Of a stretch of 64,000 nucleotides of DNA, positions 15,082 through 24,669 are shown piece after piece. How positions within the stretch are numbered: the first letter of the stretch is position 1; each line of letters starts with the position of its first letter. Position numbers and translations under genes: made by a program. The notes under the pieces were generated by a model. It was not told the DNA's origin, ran no database searches, and saw nothing but the letters and a program-made list of their open reading frames with translations. The stretch lies in contig NZ_JAGQED010000001.1 in assembly GCF_018304965.1 (NCBI RefSeq), positions 1 through 64,000 on the forward strand, read 5' to 3'. The DNA is from Collimonas antrihumi. GTDB taxonomy: Bacteria > Pseudomonadota > Gammaproteobacteria > Burkholderiales > Burkholderiaceae_D.

Positions 15082-15128
15082 TCCATTAAATGGAATATAT
15101 CAAATAATTAGTCTGCTATATGGAATAT
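15082..15128. promoter_or_regulatory. Candidate IclR operator region
   Basis: TCCATTAAATGGA (15082-15094) is a palindrome with 6-base arms. TGGAATAT occurs at 15091-15098 and again at 15121-15128, exactly 30 bases (about three helix turns) apart on the same face. The sites lie between the divergent IclR and transporter starts. Assignment to IclR is by position. Confidence 0.45.
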
Positions 15129-15231
15129 TTCGTTGACCGTGATTTTTCTTTTCACTATATTGCGGAAATAGCTTGATAGTGTTGCGGTAAGCGTATTGGG
15201 ATCAAAACCGACCGTCATAGGAGACAAGTCG

Positions 15232-16308
15232 ATGTCGTTTCTACAGCTGGAAAACCTGTCCAAACATTACGGTGACTTCACCGCGGTTGAAAAACTGAAC
15301 TTGACGGTTGAGAAGGGTGAATTCGTTTCCCTGCTCGGACCTTCAGGTTGCGGCAAGACCACTACGCTGCAAATGATCGCCGGCTTTGTCGACGCGAGTG
15401 CAGGGCGTGTGATCCTGGACGGGCGCGACATCACCCACGAGAAACCCAACCGGCGCGGCCTGGGCATCGTGTTCCAGAGCTACGCCTTGTTTCCGCACAT
15501 GACAGTGAGCGCTAATGTCAGCTTCGGCCTGGAAATGCGGCAGATTGCGCCAGCCGAACGTGCGGAACGGGTACGCAAGGCGCTCGCGCTGGTGCATCTG
15601 GACAAATTCGGCCATCGCTATCCGCGCGAGTTGTCCGGCGGTCAGCGTCAACGTGTAGCACTGGCGCGCGCCTTGGTGATTGAACCGCCGGTCTTGCTGC
15701 TGGATGAGCCGATGTCTAATCTCGACGCCAAATTGCGCGAAGACATGCAGGTCGAACTGCGCGAGATCCAGCGCAAGGTCGGCACCACCACCATCATGGT
15801 CACGCATGACCAGTCGGAAGCGCTATCGATGAGCGATCGCGTGGTCGTCATGGATGCCGGCTGCGCGATACAGATCGCCAAACCGTTCGATGCCTATGAA
15901 AATCCGGTGAATCAGTTCGTATCGCAATTCGTCGGCAAGGCCAACTTGTTTGAAGGGCTGGTCGCATCCGTCAATCGGCAAGGGTCGGCGCTGAATGTGC
16001 ATGGTCAGTTGCTGACTACCTGTGACCCGACGCTGCAGATCGGCGAACGGGTCACACTTTGCTTGCGTCCGGAAAAATTGGAACGCTGCAGTCCGCAAGA
16101 TGAAATCATCCGAGGTCGCGTGCGTTCGGGCATGTTTCTCGGGAACCAATGGCTGTATCACATCGACACCGGCCTGGGAGATTTGCTGGCTACCTGGCAG
16201 AACTGCGGCAATGCCGCATGCAGTAACGGCGAAGAGGTTTCATTGCGGTGGCCGGCCGATGCGCTGCACATCGTCAAGCGCGAACATCAAGAGGCGCAGC
16301 ATGGCTAA
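15232..16308 (+). CDS. ABC transporter ATPase, spermidine/putrescine (PotA) type
   Basis: This 358-residue protein has Walker A GPSGCGKTT, Q-loop, signature LSGGQRQRVALARAL, Walker B LLLDEPMSNLDA and H-loop THD, followed by a C-terminal TOBE domain (about 280-350). It energises import by the two permeases downstream. The ATG at 15232 is preferred over upstream in-frame starts because AGGAGACAAG precedes it. The next gene overlaps by 8 bases. The family also includes Fe(III) and opine transporters, so the substrate is not fixed by this subunit. Confidence 0.93.
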   Translation: MSFLQLENLSKHYGDFTAVEKLNLTVEKGEFVSLLGPSGCGKTTTLQMIAGFVDASAGRVILDGRDITHEKPNRRGLGIVFQSYALFPHMTVSANVSFGLEMRQIAPAERAERVRKALALVHLDKFGHRYPRELSGGQRQRVALARALVIEPPVLLLDEPMSNLDAKLREDMQVELREIQRKVGTTTIMVTHDQSEALSMSDRVVVMDAGCAIQIAKPFDAYENPVNQFVSQFVGKANLFEGLVASVNRQGSALNVHGQLLTTCDPTLQIGERVTLCLRPEKLERCSPQDEIIRGRVRSGMFLGNQWLYHIDTGLGDLLATWQNCGNAACSNGEEVSLRWPADALHIVKREHQEAQHG

Positions 16309-17167
16309 GCCGAATGCGCTATCTTCGGTATCGCTGCCGTATCTGCTGACTACGCCTGGCGCGATCCTTTTTTTTACGATGGTGCTCGTGCCATTGTTGT
16401 TAACCTTGCTCTTGTCCTTTTACGGCTTCGACGCCATTACCGGCATCAAGGCTGGTTTTAGCCTGAGCAATTACTGGCTGGTTTTTAGCGATGAATATTT
16501 TCATTCGATTTTCCTGCGTACATTTTGGGTGGCAGGGCTAACCACGCTCATCTGCATATTGCTTGGCGCGCCGGAGGCTTATGTGCTGAGCCGCATGGCA
16601 AAACCATGGCGGTCGATTTTCCTGATCGTCATTCTCGGCCCGTTGCTGGTGTCGGTGGTGGTACGCGCTTTCGGCTGGAGCATGCTGCTTAGCGCCAATG
16701 GATTAATCAATTCGACTCTGGTCTGGTTTGGTTTTGCGCCGCTCAAATTACTCTACACCACAGGGGCAATCGTGGTCGCCCTGGTGCATGTGATGCTGCC
16801 GTTCATGGTCATCCCGGTGTGGACCTCTTTGCAAAGACTCGATCCTACAGTCGCCCAAGCAGCGTTGTCGCTGAATGCATCGCCCGCAACCGTGCTGCGG
16901 CGGATTGTACTGCCGCAGGTGTTGCCCGGCATTCTGTCTGGCAGCCTGATCGTGTTCGGTCTCAGTGCGAGCGCCTTTGCCATTCCCGGCTTGCTTGGCG
17001 GACGCCGCCTGAAAGTGGTGGCGACCACGGTCTATGACGAATTCCTCGGCTCCCTGAACTGGCCGCTGGGAGCATCGATCGCCATCATCCTGCTGCTTGC
17101 GAATCTGCTCATCATGTTGAGTTACAACCGGGTTCTGGAACGTAAATATTCCAGGACACTGGGTTAA
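16301..17167 (+). CDS. ABC transporter permease, PotB type
   Basis: This 288-residue inner-membrane protein has about six transmembrane helices and the binding-protein-dependent transport EAA-like loop (LDPTVAQAALSLNASPATVLRRIVLPQVLPG). The ATG overlaps the ATPase gene end; the longer frame inside the ATPase gene is not real. It forms the membrane channel with the PotC-type permease that follows. Confidence 0.92.
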   Translation: MAKPNALSSVSLPYLLTTPGAILFFTMVLVPLLLTLLLSFYGFDAITGIKAGFSLSNYWLVFSDEYFHSIFLRTFWVAGLTTLICILLGAPEAYVLSRMAKPWRSIFLIVILGPLLVSVVVRAFGWSMLLSANGLINSTLVWFGFAPLKLLYTTGAIVVALVHVMLPFMVIPVWTSLQRLDPTVAQAALSLNASPATVLRRIVLPQVLPGILSGSLIVFGLSASAFAIPGLLGGRRLKVVATTVYDEFLGSLNWPLGASIAIILLLANLLIMLSYNRVLERKYSRTLG

Positions 17168-17192
17168 CCGGGTTAATAGGAGAACCGATAGC

Positions 17193-17990
17193 ATGCGCAA
17201 CAATGGTCCTGTTTCATTGATCTTCCATGCGTTGATAGTGGCGTTTGTACTGGCGCCGCTGCTGGTCGTATGCCTGGTCGCGTTTACGCCGGAAGACACA
17301 CTGTCCCTGCCGGCCCACGGTGTTTCATTACGCTGGTTCAAGGCTATCTTTGAACATCCCGATTTTGTGCAATCGTTCTACAACAGTCTATTGCTGGCGT
17401 TACTGTCGGCCACGCTCTCGCTGTGTGTGGCCTTGCCCGCCGGCCTGGCGATCGGGCGGCTGAGCTTTGCCGGCAGGGATTTCCTGAATGCCTTGTTCCT
17501 GTCGCCGCTGATTATTCCTACCCTGGTGCTGGGGGTGGCGCTCATGCGCTTGTTTGCCAGCATGGGCGTTAGCGGTTCGTTCGGTTGGCTGGTGATCGCC
17601 CATGTGGTGGTGATCAGTCCCTACGTATTGCGGCTGGTGCTGGCCGCTGTGGCGGGTATGGATAAAAGCGCCGAGCATGCAGCGCAGTCTCTGGGCGCCG
17701 GACCGTGGACCGTATTCCGGCGCATCACGCTGCCCATGATATTGCCCGGCATTACCGGCGGCTGGCTGCTGGCATTTATCAATAGTTTCGATGAGTTGAC
17801 CATGTCGATTTTCGTCACCACGCCAGCTACGGTCACTTTACCGGTACGCATGTACATGTATGCCACTGAATCCATCGATCCGATGATGGCATCTGTATCC
17901 GCTTTGATGATCCTGATTACCGGGGTGGCGATGCTGATTCTGGATCGTGTCTACGGACTGGACAAAGTACTGATCGGCCAACAGGGATGA
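17193..17990 (+). CDS. ABC transporter permease, PotC type
   Basis: This 265-residue inner-membrane protein has about six transmembrane helices and the EAA loop (MDKSAEHAAQSLGAGPWTVFRRITLPMILPG). AATAGGAGAA precedes its ATG. It is the second channel half of the importer. The gene is followed five bases later by the [2Fe-2S] subunit of the dehydrogenase, which ties uptake to oxidation of the substrate. Confidence 0.92.
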   Translation: MRNNGPVSLIFHALIVAFVLAPLLVVCLVAFTPEDTLSLPAHGVSLRWFKAIFEHPDFVQSFYNSLLLALLSATLSLCVALPAGLAIGRLSFAGRDFLNALFLSPLIIPTLVLGVALMRLFASMGVSGSFGWLVIAHVVVISPYVLRLVLAAVAGMDKSAEHAAQSLGAGPWTVFRRITLPMILPGITGGWLLAFINSFDELTMSIFVTTPATVTLPVRMYMYATESIDPMMASVSALMILITGVAMLILDRVYGLDKVLIGQQG

Positions 17991-17994
17991 ACCC

Positions 17995-18315
17995 ATGCCC
18001 GGAATTGGAAACCATGCGATGACCTTATTTACCAGAGTCGCCGAGACGCAACGCGAGCCGGTTGCTTTTTCGCTTGACGGCCGTGTCGTCACAGCGTTGG
18101 CGGGCGATACCATATTGGCTGCAGTCCTCACGCAGGCAGACAGCTTGCGATTGTCCGAATTCAGCCGCCGGCCGCGCGCCGGCTTTTGCCTGATCGGCGC
18201 TTGCCAGGATTGCTGGATGCGCACCGAGGACGGACAGCCGGTGCGCGCCTGCAGTGCGGAAATTCAAAGCGGCATGCGGCTGCTTAGCGCGGTTCCGGGA
18301 GCCACAGATGAGTGA
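17995..18315 (+). CDS. [2Fe-2S] subunit of FAD-dependent amine dehydrogenase (HcnA/OoxX-like)
   Basis: This 106-residue ferredoxin-like protein has the cysteines expected for a plant-type [2Fe-2S] cluster in GFCLIGACQDCWMRTEDGQPVRAC. Small proteins like this form the gamma subunit of hydrogen cyanide synthase, octopine/nopaline oxidases and D-hydroxyproline dehydrogenase. Here it is followed by two flavoprotein subunits, matching that three-part enzyme. A second ATG at 18019 (MTLFTRV) is also possible. It overlaps the next gene by 8 bases. Confidence 0.85.
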   Translation: MPGIGNHAMTLFTRVAETQREPVAFSLDGRVVTALAGDTILAAVLTQADSLRLSEFSRRPRAGFCLIGACQDCWMRTEDGQPVRACSAEIQSGMRLLSAVPGATDE

Positions 18316-19738
18316 CCTGCAGAGCGAACCCCGGATTGTAATCGTCGGCGCCGGGCCGGCTGGCGTGCGGGCCGCCGAGATCCTGGTGGCAGCTGGCTTG
18401 CGGCCCGTGATTGTCGACGAGAACCAGCGCGCCGGCGGCCAGATATATCGCCAGCCGCCTGCCGCGTTTGGCGGTTCGGTGCGCTCAAAAAAACAGCTAT
18501 ACGGTTTCGAGTCGGCCAAGGCGGATGCACTGCATCGCACATTTGACAAATTGCGCGGCCATGTCGACTATCTTCCTGAAACCCTGGTGTGGAATTGCGA
18601 TGGTCGGCAACTGGATCTGCTGGGACGTGGTCGGCATCAGTCGCTGCCGTATTCGCATCTGATGCTATGTACCGGCGCCATCGATCGCATTTTGCCGTTT
18701 CCCGGCTGGCTGTTGCCCGGCGTGTATACCCTGGGTGCAGCGCAGGTCGCACTGAAAGCGCAGGGTTGCGTGATTGGCCACAGCATCGTTTTGGTTGGCA
18801 GCGGCCCTTTGCTCTATCTGCTTGCCTATCAATATGCGAAGGCAGGGGCCGAAATTGCGGCGGTGCTGGATACCGCTACCTTTTCCGGCAAGTTGCGGGC
18901 GACGTTCGATCTGGCCAAGCAACCGCTCACGTTGGGCAAAGGCTTGTATTTTCTGACTTGGCTACGCTGTCATGGCGTCAAGATAGTTGAAGGCGTGCAA
19001 AAGATTGCCGTCGCCGGCGAACAAAAAGTACAAGCAATCTCATGGCATAAAAACGGCGTTGAAGAATCGATAGAGTGCGATGCCGTGGCTAGCGGTTTCG
19101 GTTTGCGCTCGGAAACCCAACTTGCCGATCTGGCCGGTTGCGCATTCGAATTCGACCAGCTTAATCAACAATGGCTGCCGCAGCGCGACCCGGCCGGACG
19201 CAGTAGCGCCAAAGGCGTATACCTTGCCGGCGACGGTGCTGGCATCGCCGGCGCAGATGCCGCCGAGATGGCGGGAAAGCGCGCTGCGCTGGCGTTACTT
19301 GAAGATGTGGGAAAGACCGTCGATGTGCGCGAGAGCCGGCGGCTTGATCGCGCGTTGCAACGTATTCAAGGGTTTCGTCGCGGGTTGGAATGCGCGTTCC
19401 CCGTCCCTGTCGAATGGGCGCGCGAATGTGCGGATGACGAGATTATTTGCCGTTGCGAAGAAATTACGGCTGGCGAGTTGCGTCAGTCCGTGAATCATGA
19501 CGGCACGGTTGAAATTAACCGCCTGAAAGCATTGACCCGGGTTGGCATGGGACGTTGCCAGGGACGAGTCTGCAGCGCCGCTGCCGCCGAAATACTGGCT
19601 TGCAGCGCCGGCAAGCGGCTGGCAGAAGTCGGGCGGTTGCGCGGGCAACCGCCGGTCAAACCGTTTCCGGTGGCGGTCGGGGTGGCGGCGCAGGTGATGG
19701 AGAGTGTGGCGGAGAATGCTGAACTGGAGGCTTCATGA
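18308..19738 (+). CDS. FAD/NAD-type oxidoreductase subunit with BFD cluster domain (HcnB/OoxA-like)
   Basis: This 476-residue protein has an N-terminal dinucleotide-binding GAGPAG (residues 14-19) with GGQIYRQ, a second Rossmann motif VGSGPL, and an FAD-binding GVYLAGDGAGI. Its C-terminal part has CRCEEIT then GRCQGRVC, the four cysteines of a bacterioferritin-associated-ferredoxin-like [2Fe-2S] domain. This is the alpha subunit of opine oxidase/D-hydroxyproline dehydrogenase/HcnB-type enzymes, passing electrons on from the amine-oxidising subunit. The ATG at 18308 overlaps the upstream stop; the longer frame is not used. The next gene overlaps by 4 bases. Confidence 0.88.
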   Translation: MSDLQSEPRIVIVGAGPAGVRAAEILVAAGLRPVIVDENQRAGGQIYRQPPAAFGGSVRSKKQLYGFESAKADALHRTFDKLRGHVDYLPETLVWNCDGRQLDLLGRGRHQSLPYSHLMLCTGAIDRILPFPGWLLPGVYTLGAAQVALKAQGCVIGHSIVLVGSGPLLYLLAYQYAKAGAEIAAVLDTATFSGKLRATFDLAKQPLTLGKGLYFLTWLRCHGVKIVEGVQKIAVAGEQKVQAISWHKNGVEESIECDAVASGFGLRSETQLADLAGCAFEFDQLNQQWLPQRDPAGRSSAKGVYLAGDGAGIAGADAAEMAGKRAALALLEDVGKTVDVRESRRLDRALQRIQGFRRGLECAFPVPVEWARECADDEIICRCEEITAGELRQSVNHDGTVEINRLKALTRVGMGRCQGRVCSAAAAEILACSAGKRLAEVGRLRGQPPVKPFPVAVGVAAQVMESVAENAELEAS

Positions 19739-20850
19739 GCGAGCACCTGACGGCAGACGTTGCCATCATCGGCGGCGGCTTGATGGGTTGCTCGGCTGCG
19801 CTGGCCTTGCGCCGCATGAATTGCTCGGTGCTGCTGGTGGAGCAAGGCTGGTGCGGCGCACAAGCCAGCGGAGTCAATTACGGCGGAGTGCGGCGCCAAG
19901 GCAGGCCTGAGACACAACTGCCGCTAGCCCAGCGTTCGCATGCAATCTGGCAGAGCTTGCCAGAGCTGGTGGGCAGTGACTGCGAATATACAGTCTCAGG
20001 TCACCTGAAGCTGGCGCGTAGCGATGCCGAAATGGCATCGCTGGAGGAGTACCGCGGGCAAGCTGAAAAATTTGGGCTGCAGCTTGAGATCCTGGGGCGG
20101 GCAGCGCTGCGTCAGCGTTATCCATGGCTGGGTGACAAGGTTGCCGGCGGCTCTCTGTGCGCAAGTGACGGCCACGCCAATCCGCGGTTGGTGGCCGCTG
20201 CTTTTGCACTGGCGGCAAAACGCCATGGCGCAGACATCCGCGAAGGCGCGACAGTAGAAACTGCGACCTTCGATGGCAAGCAGTTTACGGTTCGCGCCAG
20301 CAACGGACTCGAAGTAAAAGCAAAATTCTTGCTTAACTGCGCCGGCGCATGGGGCGCCACATTTGCTGAACAGTTCGGTGAACATGTGCCGGAATTTCCT
20401 ATTTTTCCGAATATGTGGGTGACTGAGCCGATGCCGAAACTGGTCGAGCCCAATGTCGGCATCGTCGGCGGCGGTTTCTATGTCCGCCAGGTAGCGCGGG
20501 GAAATTTCGTCTTGGGTGGCGGCCGCGGCACGGGGCAACTGGCGATTGCCTCTACACGTCCCACCAGTGCCTCCATGTTCGCCTCGATGAAATTGGCGTG
20601 CGAATTCATTCCGGCATTGCAAAACGCTTTGGTGATCCGCAGCTGGACAGGCGTCGAGGGCATGTTGCCGGATCATCAGCCAGTGCTCGGAGCCAGCGCG
20701 ACAACTCCTGGTTTGTTTCATGCTTTTGGTTTTTCCGGCGCTGGCTTTCAGTTAGCGCCGGCGGTAGGAGAAGTGCTGGCGGACCTGGTGGTCCGTGGGG
20801 CGACGGCTACCCCGATCCAGGCTTTCAGGGTTGATAGATTCAGTGGATAG
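19735..20850 (+). CDS. DAO-family FAD amine oxidoreductase subunit (HcnC/OoxB-like)
   Basis: This 371-residue DAO-superfamily flavoprotein has the N-terminal GGGLMG motif (about residues 12-17), an FAD-contact region with ASGVNYGGVRRQGR, and C-terminal GLFHAFGFSGAGFQLAP. It is the catalytic subunit that would oxidise the C-N bond of an imino or amino acid. It completes the three-subunit dehydrogenase begun at 17995. The true substrate is not shown; candidates include opines, D-hydroxyproline and other secondary amines taken up by the adjacent transporter. Confidence 0.88.
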   Translation: MSEHLTADVAIIGGGLMGCSAALALRRMNCSVLLVEQGWCGAQASGVNYGGVRRQGRPETQLPLAQRSHAIWQSLPELVGSDCEYTVSGHLKLARSDAEMASLEEYRGQAEKFGLQLEILGRAALRQRYPWLGDKVAGGSLCASDGHANPRLVAAAFALAAKRHGADIREGATVETATFDGKQFTVRASNGLEVKAKFLLNCAGAWGATFAEQFGEHVPEFPIFPNMWVTEPMPKLVEPNVGIVGGGFYVRQVARGNFVLGGGRGTGQLAIASTRPTSASMFASMKLACEFIPALQNALVIRSWTGVEGMLPDHQPVLGASATTPGLFHAFGFSGAGFQLAPAVGEVLADLVVRGATATPIQAFRVDRFSG

Positions 20851-20948
20851 ATTGGCCAGTGCAGGCTGACACCAATGTCTTTGTAGTTACATAGGCAATT
20901 GCACGTATCGGAAACATCGGGGCGTTTAATTTTTGAGGAGATGGAAAC

Positions 20949-21995
20949 ATGAAATTCAAGCACATTATCCTGGCAACAGGATTCATTTCGGCATTAGGCG
21001 TCGCTGCGGCCAGCAACGCGGAGACACGTACGCTGTACGTCGGCATGAATGGCGGCAGCATGGAAAAGAACTACACCAGTTATATATTTCCTGAGTTCGA
21101 GAAAGCCAATAACGTCAAGATAGTGGTGGTTCCAGGTACTTCGGCAGACATCATGGCCAAGATGTCCGCGCAAAAAGACAAGCCGCAAATGCATCTGGTG
21201 TTTCTCGACGATGGCGTCATGTATCGCGCGATCGGCATGGGTTTGTGCCAGAAACTGAAAGACGCTCCGGTATTCAAGGAGATTTACCCTTTTGCCCGCA
21301 TGGCGAACGACCAGGCAGTGGGGATCGAACTCGGCACGGTAGGCATCGGCTACAACAAAAAAATGTTTGATGAAAAGGGCTGGGCCGCGCCGACTTCCTG
21401 GATGGATTTCGCCGATCCGAAATACAAGGGAAAAGTGGTGTTCCAGTCGATTCAGAGCAGCACCTTCGGTCTGCACAGCTTCCTGATGTTTAACCGGTTG
21501 GTCGGCGGCACCGACAAGAATGTCGAACCGGGTTTTCAAAAATGGGGTAGCACCGTCGGTCCTAACGTCCTTGAATATCTGTCCAGCTCGGCGAAAATCT
21601 CGGAAATGGTGCAAACCGGTGAGACTGCCATTTTCCCGCTGACGCCGACGGCGATTGCGAATTTGAAAGCCAAGGGCATCCCGGCCGAATTCGCCACGCC
21701 GAAAGAGGGCGCGGTGATGTTGATGGTCGGCGCTTGTGCGCTGAAAAATAATTCGGAGCCGGATCTCTCGCAAAAATTGGCGGAGTACCTGTTAAGCGCC
21801 AGCTCGCAAGCCAAGGCGGTGGAATATGCTAACGCAATTCCACTCAACAGGAATGTCAAAATCCCGGAATCGGTGCAGGCCAAGATCGGCAATGTCGACA
21901 AGCTGATGAAAAACATCAACACGGTCGATTGGGATGTCATCAACAAAGAGCGCGCCGCCTGGAACGATCGCTGGAGCCGCATGATCGAACGCTGA
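20949..21995 (+). CDS. Periplasmic binding protein, PotD-like
   Basis: This 348-residue protein has a signal peptide (to about SNA, residue 24) and the spermidine/putrescine-binding-like fold (TLYVGMNGGSMEKNYTSYIFPEFEKANNVKIVVVPGTS; AVGIELGTVGIGYNKKMFDEKGW). It is the last gene of the IclR-linked operon, after a 98-base gap with GAGGAG just upstream. It delivers the substrate to the permeases encoded at 16301-17990. Having the binding protein last, after the dehydrogenase genes, is unusual but the transporter is otherwise complete. Confidence 0.9.
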   Translation: MKFKHIILATGFISALGVAAASNAETRTLYVGMNGGSMEKNYTSYIFPEFEKANNVKIVVVPGTSADIMAKMSAQKDKPQMHLVFLDDGVMYRAIGMGLCQKLKDAPVFKEIYPFARMANDQAVGIELGTVGIGYNKKMFDEKGWAAPTSWMDFADPKYKGKVVFQSIQSSTFGLHSFLMFNRLVGGTDKNVEPGFQKWGSTVGPNVLEYLSSSAKISEMVQTGETAIFPLTPTAIANLKAKGIPAEFATPKEGAVMLMVGACALKNNSEPDLSQKLAEYLLSASSQAKAVEYANAIPLNRNVKIPESVQAKIGNVDKLMKNINTVDWDVINKERAAWNDRWSRMIER

Positions 21996-22101
21996 GATTT
22001 TCCATTGCAACTGCTGCAGGCCGGAGATCGGCTATGCGATCGCAAACGGCGGCGGCCCGGTTCAAGCTAAGAATTCAAACGCTGCAACGACAACGCGACT
22101 A

Positions 22102-22139
22102 CGCCACAGTCAGCCGATATGCAGCCGGCGGCTGTGGCG
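22102..22139. terminator. Weak inverted repeat between convergent genes
   Basis: CGCCACAG and CTGTGGCG flank a short loop region between the binding-protein gene and the convergent hydrolase gene. There is no clear T-run, so terminator function is uncertain. Confidence 0.3.
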
Positions 22140-22152
22140 TGTCGATAACGGC

Positions 22153-22845
22153 TCAGGCCAAAGCGCGCGCCGCCTCTTCAATCAAGGCGACTATTTCGTC
22201 GGGGTGCGACGCCATGGAAGCATGGCTCGCCGCCAACTCGATGGTCTTCAGAGGTTTCATTCGTTCGGCGAACCAGCGTTCCGTTGCGGGCGGTATCATG
22301 CGATCATTGCTCGAGACCTGATACCAGGATGGTTTGATCTTCCATGCAGGCGGTCCGGAGGCGTCACCAAAGCAACGGGCGGCGATCGGTTTCTGCGTCA
22401 ATGCCATCACCAAGGCTTCTGTTTCACCCAGGTCCTGGCAAAAATTGTCGCGAAATTTATCCGGGTCGATCCACAAGAAGCCATTGTCGTCCGGTGCAAT
22501 GCTGGCGGCGCCGGGCGGCGCTTCTCTCATGCCGAAAATACCTCCCGGGGTTTCGCCTTCATCCGGGGCAAAGGCTGCAACGTATACCAGGCCAACCACA
22601 TTCGGCGCATGGCCTGCACCGGTGATGACCATGCCGCCATAGGAATGGCCGACCAGCAGAGTCGGCCCGTTCTGCGCTGCGGCGAATTTGGTGGTGCGGT
22701 CGATATCTTCGGCCAATGATGTGAGCGGATTCTGAACTGCCCTCACGCGATATCCTCTTGCGTGAAGTGGTGGAATTATGTGGCGCCAATGAGAGCCGTC
22801 GCCCCACGCGCCGTGTACCAAAACTATATTGAGCTGAGTTGCCAT
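22153..22845 (-). CDS. Alpha/beta hydrolase
   Basis: This 230-residue protein lacks a signal peptide, so it is cytoplasmic. It starts with the oxyanion-hole motif VLVHGAWGDGSHW and has the nucleophile elbow GHSYGG and a late His in ELAASHASMASHP. It resembles the small esterase family that includes plant methyl-salicylate esterase-like bacterial proteins (about 230-250 residues). The substrate is unknown. GGAGAATGCG precedes the ATG. No neighbour explains its job; it stands between the transporter operon and the catalase. Confidence 0.85.
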   Translation of the reverse strand: MATQLNIVLVHGAWGDGSHWRHIIPPLHARGYRVRAVQNPLTSLAEDIDRTTKFAAAQNGPTLLVGHSYGGMVITGAGHAPNVVGLVYVAAFAPDEGETPGGIFGMREAPPGAASIAPDDNGFLWIDPDKFRDNFCQDLGETEALVMALTQKPIAARCFGDASGPPAWKIKPSWYQVSSNDRMIPPATERWFAERMKPLKTIELAASHASMASHPDEIVALIEEAARALA

Positions 22846-22980
22846 ATCGCATTCTCCTGTTCCATTGGGCGACCATTACAGCCATGGGCGGCGTCGCTTG
22901 GACCGCTCCATGCAATGAGATCCGATTGAACTGAATTTTGCTGTTAGTGTGCGCCTTCCTCGCATTTTTGGCTGTAAACG

Positions 22981-23013
22981 GAAAACGCCCCGTGCGCATT
23001 TGCGGACGGGGCG
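22981..23013 (-). terminator. Intrinsic terminator of catalase gene
   Basis: On the minus strand, CGCCCCGT and ACGGGGCG form a GC-rich stem followed by TTTTCC. It starts 45 bases downstream of the catalase stop. Confidence 0.7.
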
Positions 23014-23057
23014 GACAGCCGGGACGCAGGTAAATGCCCTGCGTGCCAAAGACTGTT

Positions 23058-24491
23058 TTAGCGCAGCAAGCTCAACGCCTTGGCAACCCCGGCGCCATAT
23101 GCCGGATCGGCCTTGGTGCAGTTGGCGATGTGGCGTTCCTGGATTTCCCTGGACGCTCCGCCGACCGCGCGTGCGGTATTGTCGAACAAAGCTTGTTGCT
23201 GGGCCGGCGTCATCAAACGGAACAGAGCGCCTGGCTGCGAGTAGTAGTCATCATCGACCCGGTGATTCCAGTGATCCGCCGTGCCTTCCAGCGCCAATGG
23301 CGGTTCGGCAAAGTCCGGCTGCTCCTGCCATTCACCCTTGCTGTTGGGCTCGTAACCAATCGCAGCGCCGGCGTTGCTGTCGACACGCATGCTGCCGTCG
23401 CGATGGTAGCTGTGGAATGGACACTTCGGCGCATTCACCGGGATCTGATGGTGATTCACGCCCAATCTGTAACGTTGCGCATCGCCGTAAGAAAACAAAC
23501 GTCCTTGCAGCATTTTGTCAGGCGAGAAGCTGATGCCTGGCACCACGTTGGCCGGCGAGAAGGCCGCCTGCTCGACTTCGGCGAAGTAATTTTCCGGATT
23601 GCGGTTCAGTTCCATCACGCCGACTTCAATCAGCGGATAGTCTTTGTGCGGCCAGACCTTGGTCAGGTCGAAAGGATTGATGTGGTAGGAGCCTGCATCT
23701 TTCTCCGGCATGATCTGGATGAACAGTTTCCAGCGTGGGAAATCTTTCTTTTCGATGCTGTCGAACAGATCGCGTTGAGCGCTTTCACGGTCATTGCCGA
23801 CCAGTGCAGCGGCTTCGGCATCGGTGATGTTTTCAATACCTTGCTCGGTCTTGAAGGTGAATTTGACCCAGTTGCGCTCGTTTTTTGCATTGATGAAGCT
23901 GAATGTATGGCTGCCGAAACCATGCATGTGACGGTACGAGCGCGGCAGGCCGCGGTCGCTCATCACGATGGTGACCTGATGCAGCGCTTCCGGCAGCAAG
24001 GTCCAGAAATCCCAGTTATTGTCGGCGCTGCGCAGGTTGGTTTTCGGGTCGCGCTTGACTGCGCGATTCAGGTCAGGGAATTTGAGCGGATCGCGCAGGA
24101 AAAATACCGGCGTATTGTTGCCAACCAGATCCCAGTTGCCTTCTTCGGTATAGAACTTGATGGCGAAGCCACGGATATCGCGTTCCGCATCGGCCGCGCC
24201 GCGTTCACCGGCAACGGTTGAGAAACGTACGAACAGATCGGTTTTCTTGCCGATTTCAGAAAAAATCTTGGCTTTGGTGTATTGGCTGATGTCGTGGGTG
24301 ACGGTAAAGGTACCGTGCGCGCCGGAACCCTTGGCGTGCATGCGGCGTTCAGGAATCACCTCGCGGTCGAAGTGCGCCAGTTTTTCGAGGAACCAGACAT
24401 CTTGCAGCAAGGCCGGACCGCGTGGGCCGGCAGTCTGGATGTTCTGGTTGTCGACGACAGGGGCGCCGGCGGCGGTAGTAAGCTTTTTCAT
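23058..24491 (-). CDS. katA: Monofunctional haem catalase
   Basis: This 477-residue small-subunit catalase has the catalytic His in [12 protein letters not shown], the catalytic Asn in [16 protein letters not shown], and the proximal haem Tyr in [14 protein letters not shown]. It breaks down hydrogen peroxide in the cytoplasm. The ATG at 24491 ([12 protein letters not shown]) is chosen because GAAAGGAAT lies just upstream; the frame extends 33 codons further without a good site. The 180-base AT-rich region upstream is its promoter region; no OxyR site could be claimed. The symbol is by type, not by demonstrated orthology. Confidence 0.94.
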   Translation of the reverse strand: MKKLTTAAGAPVVDNQNIQTAGPRGPALLQDVWFLEKLAHFDREVIPERRMHAKGSGAHGTFTVTHDISQYTKAKIFSEIGKKTDLFVRFSTVAGERGAADAERDIRGFAIKFYTEEGNWDLVGNNTPVFFLRDPLKFPDLNRAVKRDPKTNLRSADNNWDFWTLLPEALHQVTIVMSDRGLPRSYRHMHGFGSHTFSFINAKNERNWVKFTFKTEQGIENITDAEAAALVGNDRESAQRDLFDSIEKKDFPRWKLFIQIMPEKDAGSYHINPFDLTKVWPHKDYPLIEVGVMELNRNPENYFAEVEQAAFSPANVVPGISFSPDKMLQGRLFSYGDAQRYRLGVNHHQIPVNAPKCPFHSYHRDGSMRVDSNAGAAIGYEPNSKGEWQEQPDFAEPPLALEGTADHWNHRVDDDYYSQPGALFRLMTPAQQQALFDNTARAVGGASREIQERHIANCTKADPAYGAGVAKALSLLR

Positions 24492-24669
24492 GCTATTCCT
24501 TTCAGTGAACGGGAGGGAAGGTCTTGTCTGTATTATTCTCGATATCGTTAAATAGATAAAATTAATTTTAATTAAATTATCGATAGTCATTAACTACCAT
24601 GATTGCCATTATACTATGATTGCTTAAATGTTAACCATGATGTTTATTTGCTGCTGATGAGATCTGCGC

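Noticed and set aside
23034-24221. 395-codon ORF on the plus strand
   Set aside because: It is antisense to a complete catalase gene with all catalytic motifs; it shows no domain and has no ribosome binding site.
24492-24669. Possible OxyR site upstream of the catalase gene
   Set aside because: AT-rich ATAG/CGATAG words are present but the spacing of the four ATAG/CTAT blocks does not fit the OxyR pattern well enough.
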